The notes below the pieces were generated by a model. It saw only the letters and a list, made by a program, of their open reading frames with translations, did no database searches and was not told where the DNA came from. The translations under genes and the position numbers were made by a program. From NCBI RefSeq assembly GCF_963674925.1, contig NZ_OY771647.1:1193501-1257500 (forward strand): a DNA stretch of 64,000 nt. Direction: 5' to 3'. The DNA comes from an uncultured Draconibacterium sp. GTDB taxonomy: Bacteria > Bacteroidota > Bacteroidia > Bacteroidales > Prolixibacteraceae. This document shows positions 1-7,221 of the stretch, piece after piece; the stretch's first letter is position 1, and each line of letters opens with the position of its first letter.

Positions 1-2
1 TT

Positions 3-1199
3 ATGCTGGGAGAGAGTGCTGGCGATTTGGTAGAATCAAACTTACTGGTAAACTTAAACGAACCTTGCAAAATTGAAGACACCTCGTGGATTAAGCCCGG
101 CAGATCGTTATGGGACTGGCGTGTTTGGGGCTATAAAGCACCTGACGGTTACGAATATGGTTTAAATACCCGATCGCATAAAAGGCTAATCGATTTTGCC
201 GCAGAAAACAACATTCAGTATTTATTAATCGATGCCGATTGGTATGGTGAAGAATTTAGCGAAAACTCCGATCCAACATCTGCCCGCGAAGGGATTAACA
301 TTGAAGAATGTATGGAATATGCATCGGGAAAAGGTGTTGGGATCATCCTGTATTTGAATGACGTAGGCGCAAAAAGGTTCGGACTGGAAAGAGTTTTAAA
401 ACAATTTTCAGACTGGGGAGCTGTTGGAGTGAAATACGGATTTATGACAGGGAGTCAGGAAGATAAGGTAAAACAAACCCGGAGAGTGGTTGAGTTATGT
501 GCAAAATATAAGCTGATGGTGAATTTTCACGACAATCCCATTCCTCCAAGTGGCGACCGCAGGACCTATCCCAACCTGGTTACAAAAGAGTTTTGTCATG
601 CACAGGCCGATGCTATGCGCTCCTACTTCCCGGAGACTGCTGTTAACCAGGTTCTGATTAATATGATTGCCGGACCAATTGACGCAACAAACGGATGGTT
701 CGGTTTAAACAATGCGCATTCGCGGGTTAAGGTATTTCGGGAAATCCCCGGAACAGTGGTGGCAGAAGTTGCCAAATTAATAACAAACTACTCCGGCTGG
801 ATGGTAATGCCCGATAGCCCCGAGGAATATGCAAAAAAAGATGACTTATTTGAATGTGTACGAAATATGCCGCCTCAGTTCGATAGCTTTTTAGTACTTG
901 ATGCTAAACTGGATGAATTCGTTTGTGTTGCACGTAAAGCAGGAACAGATTGGTTTGTGGGGTCGTTATCCAACAGGGATGCACGCACCATAAAGCTGGA
1001 TTTAAGCTTCCTGCCAATTGATAGAAAATATGAAGCAACTATCTATGAAGACGCAGACGATTCGCATTTTATGACCAATAAGGAGTCATATACTATACGA
1101 ACACAATTGGTCGATTCAAAAAGTGAGCTTACTATTCGTCTGGCGCCGGGAGGTGGTAATGCCATCTATTTAAAAGATATTTTGAATGTAAAAGAATAA
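3..1199 (+). CDS. GH97 family glycoside hydrolase, C-terminal part (5' end outside window)
   Basis: This is the catalytic barrel and C-terminal domain of a GH97 enzyme (SusB-like alpha-glucosidase or alpha-galactosidase). It probably acts in the periplasm on oligosaccharides imported by a Sus-type system. The NLNEPCKIEDTSWIKPG block, the metal/substrate region HDNPIPPSGDRRTYPN and the acidic KEFCHAQADA motif are typical of the family. Full GH97 proteins have about 650-700 residues with an N-terminal beta-sandwich. Only 398 residues are visible and the frame is open to the window edge, so the ATG at base 3 is probably an internal Met. The end carries the small all-beta domain. Whether the enzyme is inverting or retaining, and its substrate, cannot be decided here. 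It is about 55 kb from the starch locus at the other end, so it need not belong to it. Confidence 0.9.
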   Translation: MLGESAGDLVESNLLVNLNEPCKIEDTSWIKPGRSLWDWRVWGYKAPDGYEYGLNTRSHKRLIDFAAENNIQYLLIDADWYGEEFSENSDPTSAREGINIEECMEYASGKGVGIILYLNDVGAKRFGLERVLKQFSDWGAVGVKYGFMTGSQEDKVKQTRRVVELCAKYKLMVNFHDNPIPPSGDRRTYPNLVTKEFCHAQADAMRSYFPETAVNQVLINMIAGPIDATNGWFGLNNAHSRVKVFREIPGTVVAEVAKLITNYSGWMVMPDSPEEYAKKDDLFECVRNMPPQFDSFLVLDAKLDEFVCVARKAGTDWFVGSLSNRDARTIKLDLSFLPIDRKYEATIYEDADDSHFMTNKESYTIRTQLVDSKSELTIRLAPGGGNAIYLKDILNVKE

Positions 1200-1461
1200 C
1201 GAAACGGACATCGGAATTGTAAATGGCTGACGGATCAGGACGCACCAGCGGAGGCCGTAACCAGTTCTTTTGATACCTTTAGATTAAAAAAGAAAATAAA
1301 ACGATTGGCAGAACCACTAAAACAAAGATTAATTATTCGGGCATCCGACTTGGAAAACTGAATTCTCAACGGCTTAATTATACTTTTTAGTCAAATTGCC
1401 CTTGTGTGCTAGCCAAAAAAACGGCACAACCGTATAGGAAGGCTATAAAATATTAGTAACA
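1200..1461. other. Non-coding, possibly degenerate spacer
   Basis: I see no gene. The stretch after the GH97 stop is AT-rich and poor in features. Near 1413-1437 it holds a GTGCTAGCC...GGCACAACC segment that looks like the edge of a mobile cassette. It fits the idea that the following small genes are an accessory insertion, but there is no recombinase nearby. Confidence 0.3.
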
Positions 1462-2166
1462 ATGCTTCTTATGAAATCTGAAAAAAGCAACAGATTATTT
1501 TATAAACTCGGTGGAATAACCTGCATACTATTGATAGCTTATTCCCTGATTACAATGCTGATAATGGTATTTATAGGGACACCTCCAGAGACAATTGAAG
1601 AGTGTTTTTCAGTGTTACAGGAAAATAGATTTAATGGATTATTGCGACTTGATATCTTGACGGTTTTTGTAATGCCTCTTTATTATTTACTTTTCTATAG
1701 TTTATATTTAGCCCTTAAAAATACTGACAAAGAACTTGTTACAATTTCGACAATACTTGTATTTGCCGGATTAACACTATTTCTTGCGTCACCATCTGTG
1801 TTTTCTTATCTCCATTTGAGCGATAAATATGCTACTGCGGTAACTGAAGCAGAAAAAAATCAGTTGATTTCAGCAGGACAGGCTATACTTGCTTCCGATA
1901 TGTGGCATGGAACCGGTGCAAGAATTGGTGGAATATTGATACAATTAGGAGCATTGTTGGTTTCTGTTGTAATGATTAAAGGCAATGTTTTTAATAAACT
2001 AACAGCATGGACCGGTATAATTACACATGGACTTGATTTTGCCCACATTATAATTGGATTTTTTCTTCCAACCTGGGGAGTTGTTTTAATGGCAATTGCA
2101 GGACCTCTTTATTTATTATGGTTTCCTTTAGTCGGAGTGAGATTCTTTAAACTTAACAGAGAATGA
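1462..2166 (+). CDS. DUF4386-like integral membrane protein
   Basis: A 234-residue hydrophobic protein with about six predicted membrane segments (around residues 15-37, 60-82, 92-112, 148-168, 175-195 and 200-225). Length, helix spacing and the motif DMWHGTGARIGGILIQ resemble DUF4386 family members, whose function is unknown. The ATG at 1462 gives MLLMKSEK; the ATG at 1471 (MKSEKSNR) is an equally good start. The gene is more AT-rich than the core genes further right. It is bounded by unusual spacers on both sides, which suggests it was acquired together with the next gene. Family assignment is by recollection of overall pattern only. Confidence 0.6.
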   Translation: MLLMKSEKSNRLFYKLGGITCILLIAYSLITMLIMVFIGTPPETIEECFSVLQENRFNGLLRLDILTVFVMPLYYLLFYSLYLALKNTDKELVTISTILVFAGLTLFLASPSVFSYLHLSDKYATAVTEAEKNQLISAGQAILASDMWHGTGARIGGILIQLGALLVSVVMIKGNVFNKLTAWTGIITHGLDFAHIIIGFFLPTWGVVLMAIAGPLYLLWFPLVGVRFFKLNRE

Positions 2167-2351
2167 AAAGCCGGCACTCAACACTTTGTAAATTGCATTG
2201 CGGGGTTGGTGCGGTGTCGTTCGCTGGATTCTCGTTTCGCAGTTCCGTGTCCTTCGAAATTCGCAATAACAACTTATAGCCAGACCATTGTGTGGCAATT
2301 AAAAGTGAGGAAATCCTTTGTAAAAACGTATATTGGTTCAAAAATATAAAT
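2167..2351. other. Cassette-like spacer with GC-rich core
   Basis: Between two AT-rich genes lies a spacer with a sudden rise in GC (about 2170-2270) ending in AACAACTTATAGCCAGACC (2268-2286) and then TTGTGTGGCAA. This resembles the recombination spacers of mobile gene cassettes in Bacteroidota. I could not prove an attC fold by eye, so this is only a suspicion. Confidence 0.3.
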
Positions 2352-2795
2352 ATGATGAAAGCATTTAATTTGTTCTTAATCAGTTTTATTATAGCAACTA
2401 CCGTTGCTGTTGGCCAATCAAGTGATGAAATAAAAATCACACAATTAGAAAAACATTGGACTGAATTGCTCAATCAGGGAGACACAACCTCGTTATTAGA
2501 AATCTGGTCTGAAAACTACGTGGTAAACAATCCAAATGGTAAAATTGTAACCCCGAAGGAAATCGTTGCACTAATGAAAAGCGGGCATAAATTTCCATTG
2601 GTTGAAAGGATAATCGAGAAAATCACGTTCAATCAAAACATTGCAATTGTGATGGGTAAAGAATTACAACAACCCAAAAATATGACCATGAACCACGATG
2701 ATTGGATTCCGCGGAGATTCACCAATGTTTGGATAAAAACAGAAGGAAAATGGAAACTGGCAGCAAGACAATCAACGCAAGTAAATTCACAATAG
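2352..2795 (+). CDS. Secreted SnoaL/DUF4440-like (NTF2 fold) protein
   Basis: Starting from ATG 2352 (MMKAFNLF) the protein has a signal peptide ending near VAVGQ and a mature part of about 125 residues. A longer reading from 2292 would hide the signal peptide, so I prefer 2352. The mature part begins with an amphipathic helix (ITQLEKHWTELLNQGDTTSL) and ends in RFTNVWIKTEGKWKLAARQ, the typical last strands of DUF4440/SnoaL-like NTF2-fold proteins. Such proteins bind small ligands or act as simple enzymes; no catalytic residues can be named here. It lies in the AT-rich accessory stretch and is followed by a REP-like repeat. Confidence 0.7.
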   Translation: MMKAFNLFLISFIIATTVAVGQSSDEIKITQLEKHWTELLNQGDTTSLLEIWSENYVVNNPNGKIVTPKEIVALMKSGHKFPLVERIIEKITFNQNIAIVMGKELQQPKNMTMNHDDWIPRRFTNVWIKTEGKWKLAARQSTQVNSQ

Positions 2796-3153
2796 CGTTT
2801 AGTTAAAATATATTACCCCGCTCGCGCCGGTTTGCAATTCGGTAGCATTGAAATCAACAACTTTCAGCCGCTGGATGAGCTACGGATTACAAATTCCCAC
2901 CAGCGTTGAAAAACTGAAAGTAAACAATGAGGCTGGACTTTATGTTTTGTCAATAGATGTTGTGTTAAAACATGTTACAGCTATACAAAAAAACAGTAAA
3001 TTTAAAGGAATTTGCGAATCGAATAGAATATTCAAATTTATACGTATAAACTTAAAAAGAGCTTATTTATAACATTAAATGGGCCATATACCAAGCATTA
3101 AATGAATAGTTTATGAAGGCAGGCACACAGAACCAATTCTCGTATATTTCGAT
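2796..3153. other. Gene-free stretch with one REP-like repeat
   Basis: No credible gene. A 74-codon open frame at 2848-3072 has no recognisable content and poor codon use. Bases 2816-2843 resemble the repeat at 5928-5955. The rest is AT-rich spacer leading to the histidine kinase gene. Confidence 0.5.
2816..2843. repeat. REP-like dispersed repeat, copy A
   Basis: A GC-rich 28-base block with GCGCCGGTTTGCAAT at its core, about 20 bases after the stop of the SnoaL-like gene. It matches 5928-5955 at about 20 of 28 positions. The position just after a gene and the GC-rich core are typical of REP-type elements. Confidence 0.5.
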
Positions 3154-4956
3154 ATGCTAAAGAAAATAGAGCTAATAAAAGATATGATCATTAACAGGAT
3201 TGTAATTTTAACAACAATACTGTTATTACCTGCTTTAATTATGAGCCTGGCGCGGTATTTTACAACCGGCTGGGTAAATGTTTATTTATTTCATATTATT
3301 CTTTATTGCTTAATTTTACTAACCGCCATTTACAGAAAAAGAATAAAAACAAGCTATAAAATTGTATTTATAACGTTTATTTATTTTGCTATTGCAAATG
3401 TAGGTTTACTAACATGGTCATTAGGCGGAGCTTATTTCTATATTATTTTAGCAATTGCAATTTTAACCATTTTAACTAAACGCAAAACAACCTTAATATT
3501 AACGGCCATATTTCTGGGTATTTATTCAGTAATTGCTTACGGATTTATTTCCGGTTATTTATCCCCAAGCTTCGATTTGAATGTGCTGTCCCGAATGTCT
3601 TCTCATTGGATTTCCCAGTTTATCTCTTTGTTTTCACTTTGTATAATTTTTATTTATGGATTTGGGGATATTTATAAGGAATTGATTAGCACGCTGGAGA
3701 GTGAAAAAGTATTAGAAAAAAAATACCGAACTTTATTTGAGAGGGCTAATGATGCGATAACCTTATTAAAAGATGGAGTATTTTTTGACTGTAATGATAA
3801 AGCTTGTGAGTTATTTATGTATAGCAAGGAGGAGCTTATCGGCAAATCGGTTAAAGAGTTAAGCCCTGAATACCAAATTGATAATCAGAAATCAGAAGCT
3901 AAAGCATTAACCCTGGTAAAACTCACGCTCGAAGGATATCCACAACAATTTGAATGGCAACATAAAAGAGCAAATGGTGAAGTTTTTGATGTATCTATAT
4001 CGTTAAATAGAATTGAACTACAGGATGAGGTTTATGTTCAGGGAATATTACATGATATTACAGAGAAAAAGAAGACTGAAGCAGAACTTACAAATTATAG
4101 AAATCACCTCGAAAAACTGGTTAATCAAAGAACTTTAGAATTAGAAGCAACCACAAAAAAATGGAAGTTAACAAGTGAAGACTTAACCAATAAGAACGAA
4201 ATTATTGAAAAGCAAAATACTGAACTGCAATTAACATTAAAGCATCTAAAAGAAACTCAGGCGCAGCTTTTACAAGTTGAAAAAATGGCTTCATTAGGTA
4301 CTTTAACGGCAGGAGTAGCGCATGAAATAAATAATCCGTTAAATTATTTAATGGGTTCTTATGTTGGCCTTTCGAACTATTTTGAGGAACACGGAAGTAA
4401 AGAAAAAGAAAAAACAGATGTGCTTATTAACAGCATTAATGTAGGAATTAATCGCATTTCCGGGATTGTGCAGGGATTAGAACAATTTAGCCTCAATAAC
4501 GAGGGTATGGACGAAGATTGTGATGTCCATTCAATCATTGACAATTGCCTCGTGATGCTGCACAATAAATTAGATTACAATACAGAAATCATTAAGGACT
4601 TTTCAAAAAAACAAGTGATAATAGAAGGAAATATTGGGAAATTACACCAGGTTTTTTTCAATATTATTTCAAATGCCATACAGGCAATAGCTGAAGATGG
4701 CAAAATCGTTGTTAAAACTAAAACCGCTGATGAAAACATAATGATTGAAATTATAGATAATGGAATTGGTATTGATGAGAAATATTTGAAACAATTAACT
4801 GACCCATTTTTCACAACCAAGTCGCCGGGCGAAGGAACAGGACTTGGACTTTCTATCAGTTATTCGATAATTAAAGAACACAGCGGCACTTTAGAATTTA
4901 AATCTGAACCCAAAAAAGGAACTAACGTAATTGTAACTTTACCATTAAAACGATAA
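3154..4956 (+). CDS. Membrane sensor histidine kinase, 6TM-PAS-HisKA-HATPase
   Basis: A 600-residue sensor kinase. Six membrane helices fill residues 10-175. A PAS domain follows at about 190-305 (ending HDITEKKKTEAEL), then a coiled coil (310-370), the phospho-acceptor helix with His390 in GVAHEINNPLNYL, and a HATPase domain with N box SNAIQAI, G1 DNGIGID and G2 GTGLGLSIS. The H box is of the HEINNP type (HisKA, NtrB-like). There is no periplasmic sensor domain, so the signal is probably sensed in the membrane or by PAS. Five bases separate it from a receiver gene, its probable partner. The gene is distinctly AT-rich compared with the core genes to the right, which suggests horizontal acquisition. 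Confidence 0.93.
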   Translation: MLKKIELIKDMIINRIVILTTILLLPALIMSLARYFTTGWVNVYLFHIILYCLILLTAIYRKRIKTSYKIVFITFIYFAIANVGLLTWSLGGAYFYIILAIAILTILTKRKTTLILTAIFLGIYSVIAYGFISGYLSPSFDLNVLSRMSSHWISQFISLFSLCIIFIYGFGDIYKELISTLESEKVLEKKYRTLFERANDAITLLKDGVFFDCNDKACELFMYSKEELIGKSVKELSPEYQIDNQKSEAKALTLVKLTLEGYPQQFEWQHKRANGEVFDVSISLNRIELQDEVYVQGILHDITEKKKTEAELTNYRNHLEKLVNQRTLELEATTKKWKLTSEDLTNKNEIIEKQNTELQLTLKHLKETQAQLLQVEKMASLGTLTAGVAHEINNPLNYLMGSYVGLSNYFEEHGSKEKEKTDVLINSINVGINRISGIVQGLEQFSLNNEGMDEDCDVHSIIDNCLVMLHNKLDYNTEIIKDFSKKQVIIEGNIGKLHQVFFNIISNAIQAIAEDGKIVVKTKTADENIMIEIIDNGIGIDEKYLKQLTDPFFTTKSPGEGTGLGLSISYSIIKEHSGTLEFKSEPKKGTNVIVTLPLKR

Positions 4957-4961
4957 ACAGC

Positions 4962-5333
4962 ATGGATACAAAACCTAAAGTTTTATATGTAGACGATGAG
5001 CCCATAAACCTTCAGTTGTTTGAAATAAATTTCTCTAAAAAATACGAAGTTTATATCGCCCCAAATGGTTCTGGAGGGCTTGATATACTCGACAAACATC
5101 CGGATATTTCAGTAATTATTAGTGATATGAAAATGCCCGGAATGAATGGTATTGAATTCATCGAAAAGGCAAAAGAAAAATTTCCAAATAAAAGATACTA
5201 TATCCTAACTGGATTTGAAATTACTCCTGAAATTAATTCAGCACTTGAAACTGGCCTTATTTTACAATATTTCAGAAAGCCTTTTAATTCAAAAAAAATA
5301 GAAGCGGTTATTGAAAACAAAATAATCGACTAA
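4962..5333 (+). CDS. Stand-alone response regulator receiver domain
   Basis: A 123-residue CheY-like receiver with no output domain. It has the acidic pocket DDE at 11-13, the phospho-acceptor Asp55 in ISDMKMPG, the conserved Thr in YILTGFE and the Lys in FRKPF. It starts 5 bases after the histidine kinase stop and is surely co-transcribed with it. With no DNA-binding domain, it should act through protein contacts or as a phosphate relay to a partner elsewhere. The variant ISDMKMPGMNG with LTGFE near the end resembles the REC domains found with HEINNP-type kinases. Function beyond phospho-transfer is not visible. Confidence 0.9.
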   Translation: MDTKPKVLYVDDEPINLQLFEINFSKKYEVYIAPNGSGGLDILDKHPDISVIISDMKMPGMNGIEFIEKAKEKFPNKRYYILTGFEITPEINSALETGLILQYFRKPFNSKKIEAVIENKIID

Positions 5334-5450
5334 ACGAATCTGGCAGAGATGTTTTAACAAATATTGTCGAATGTATTATTACTAATTCGTACATATATAG
5401 TGGTTTATATAAAAATGAAATTTAAAACTGCTGCCTGCTCAGTGCATAAT

Positions 5451-5489
5451 GCAGCGCGGTGGCTGGTTGTGCTCCAAAATCCGCGCTGC
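5451..5489. repeat. REP-like perfect palindrome
   Basis: GCAGCGCGG (5451-5459) and its exact complement CCGCGCTGC (5481-5489) flank a 21-base loop. This GC-rich hairpin sits in AT-rich surroundings after the receiver gene. It may also serve as transcript end protection. There is no T tract, so it is not a classic terminator. Confidence 0.6.
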
Positions 5490-5524
5490 AACATGTACCA
5501 ATCGTCACAAAAACAATAATTCAT

Positions 5525-5926
5525 ATGGAATACCAGGGATCATGTTTATGCAAAGGAGTTCAATTCAAAATTACCGGTGAATTCAAAAGCTTTTATTTGT
5601 GCCATTGCAGCTATTGCCGGAAAGATACCGGATCGGCACATGCAGCCAATTTATTTTCAACCAGTGCTAAACTCGAGTGGATAAAAACGGAAACGGAGAT
5701 CAGCTCTTATCAGCTCCCCGATAGCAATCATGCCAAAGCTTTTTGTGCCACATGTGGTTCAGCATTACCCAACTTACAAATGGGCGGCAGACTTTTGGTG
5801 GTTCCGGCCGGAAGTTTAGATACGAAATTGGAAAAACGTCCCGACGCACATCTGTTTATTTCGAGTAAAGCGGCATGGGATGAGGCGCTTGAGGAAATAA
5901 AAAAGTTTGAACGATTGCCGGAATAA
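5525..5926 (+). CDS. GFA-family zinc-binding protein (glutathione-dependent formaldehyde-activating enzyme-like)
   Basis: A 133-residue protein of the GFA/CENP-V superfamily. The zinc-binding cysteines are all present: Cys-Leu-Cys at 7-9, CHCSYCRK, and CATCGS near residue 77. Members bind two zinc ions; a few act on S-hydroxymethylglutathione but most have no known substrate. I use the ATG at 5525 (MEYQGSC) because the longer open frame from 5459 starts inside the REP palindrome and adds no family sequence. It is a single gene, followed directly by a REP-like block at 5928. The specific reaction remains unknown. Confidence 0.88.
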   Translation: MEYQGSCLCKGVQFKITGEFKSFYLCHCSYCRKDTGSAHAANLFSTSAKLEWIKTETEISSYQLPDSNHAKAFCATCGSALPNLQMGGRLLVVPAGSLDTKLEKRPDAHLFISSKAAWDEALEEIKKFERLPE

Positions 5927-5927
5927 A

Positions 5928-5955
5928 ACCCGCCGGCGCCGGTTAGCAATCTGTG
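5928..5955. repeat. REP-like dispersed repeat, copy B
   Basis: A 28-base GC-rich block starting two bases after the GFA stop, with GCGCCGGTTAGCAAT at its core. It is similar to 2816-2843. The half CGCCGGCG is itself palindromic. Confidence 0.5.
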
Positions 5956-6022
5956 CCTCTTTGCCGTGATAATCCTTTGGCGTGGTGCTAAAAACAATTA
6001 GCTTTACATAAATCAATCGCGT

Positions 6023-6997
6023 ATGCCACGAAACGTTGTATCAACACATATCAATAAGTTTAATGAAGCATTGGAACAGATTTGTTCTAAACCCGATGAA
6101 CTTACCTACCGCTTAAACCCGGAAATAGGTTCGGGCGAGTTTAAGCACTACAAACGACCGAATTGGGATTTGTATATCGGCCGTTTTAAATTGATTGAAG
6201 ATATACGTTTTCAGCGTTTACCTGCCCCCGAAGATGTGGGCTGCTATGGCATTTCGTTTCAGACCCTGGGCGATACGATAAACACGGCTAACTGGGAAAA
6301 ACCGGGAATTAAAAAAGCAGCGGAAGGATTGGTTTTCCATTCCAACAACTCCAGTATAAACACGTTTTGGCACCGCAATACCGAGTGTAGTCTGGTGCAT
6401 TGGTCGTTTAACCGCGAGTGGATGAAGGAAATTGAACACGAGCTTAATTTCCCGAAAATAATAGGGCAGAAGCTGGCAGAACATAAGAACCCCATGTTTC
6501 ATGTGCCTTTATCAACCGATATGCGAGGTAATATCCGTCAAATGTTTTACCTGCCTTCAGAAATATACAGCGATTTTGTTGAACCTTATATTTACGGGAA
6601 ATGTTTTGAGCTCTTTACACAAGCCTCCGGTCTAATCGCTCAGAATGCTAACAAGCAGGGTAAAAAACAACACATCCACCCCGATGATTTTAACCAGCTC
6701 GAGCAGGTGAAAATTCGTCTGATAAATAATTATCAGAATCCTCCTTCAGTAAACGAGTTGGTAGAGCAAACCGGAATGAGCAAGAGTAAATTACAACGTT
6801 TGTTTCATGCCACTTATAATACATCGGTATACCAGTTTATAAAAAATATACGTATGGAGAAAGCGATGGAATTGCTTCTTCAGGGCTATTCGGTTACCGA
6901 GGCCGGGTATGACATTGGTTATTCTTCCATCCCCAACTTTTCGGCAGCATTTAAAGAACATTTTAATCAGGCTCCGGGTAAAATTGTCTCGGGGTAA
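6023..6997 (+). CDS. AraC family transcriptional regulator
   Basis: A 324-residue regulator. The C-terminal 100 residues (about 222-322) form the double helix-turn-helix of the AraC/XylS family: SVNELVEQTGMSKSKLQRLF for the first HTH and SVTEAGYDIGYSSIPNFSAA for the second. The second HTH is followed by FKEHFNQAPG, the usual final motif. The N-terminal 200 residues look like an effector-binding domain but match no ligand family I recognise. The gene stands alone, in line with the alkylsulfatase-like lipoprotein gene 225 bases downstream, which it may control. That link is inference from position. A weak hairpin at 7041-7058 lies between them. Confidence 0.92.
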   Translation: MPRNVVSTHINKFNEALEQICSKPDELTYRLNPEIGSGEFKHYKRPNWDLYIGRFKLIEDIRFQRLPAPEDVGCYGISFQTLGDTINTANWEKPGIKKAAEGLVFHSNNSSINTFWHRNTECSLVHWSFNREWMKEIEHELNFPKIIGQKLAEHKNPMFHVPLSTDMRGNIRQMFYLPSEIYSDFVEPYIYGKCFELFTQASGLIAQNANKQGKKQHIHPDDFNQLEQVKIRLINNYQNPPSVNELVEQTGMSKSKLQRLFHATYNTSVYQFIKNIRMEKAMELLLQGYSVTEAGYDIGYSSIPNFSAAFKEHFNQAPGKIVSG

Positions 6998-7040
6998 GCC
7001 TTATTTCAGCTTGAGCAGATTGATGTTTTCTATTACTAAC

Positions 7041-7058
7041 ACCGTCCTTTAGGGCGGT
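7041..7058 (+). terminator. Weak terminator-like hairpin after the AraC gene
   Basis: ACCGTCC (7041-7047) pairs with GGGCGGT (7052-7058) across a TTTA loop, with one G-T pair. No T tract follows, so its strength is doubtful. Confidence 0.35.
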
Positions 7059-7221
7059 TAATCATAATCCTCTAATTCAGTTAGGTGGATTAAAAAGTGC
7101 TGATTCTATCCCTTTTGATCCCTTTCCATAAAACCTTGAATCTTTTCGATAAGAAGACCAAACGACTTCATAGCAACTTTGCAATGTGAAATTTAATTAT
7201 TCATATTAAAAACATTGAATT

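Noticed and set aside
2848..3072. 74-codon open frame on the plus strand
   Set aside because: No family features, no start context and it begins in a spacer beside a REP-like repeat; it looks like chance.
5459..5524. Longer N-terminus for the GFA protein
   Set aside because: These codons lie in and just after the REP palindrome and do not match the family; ATG 5525 gives the normal start.
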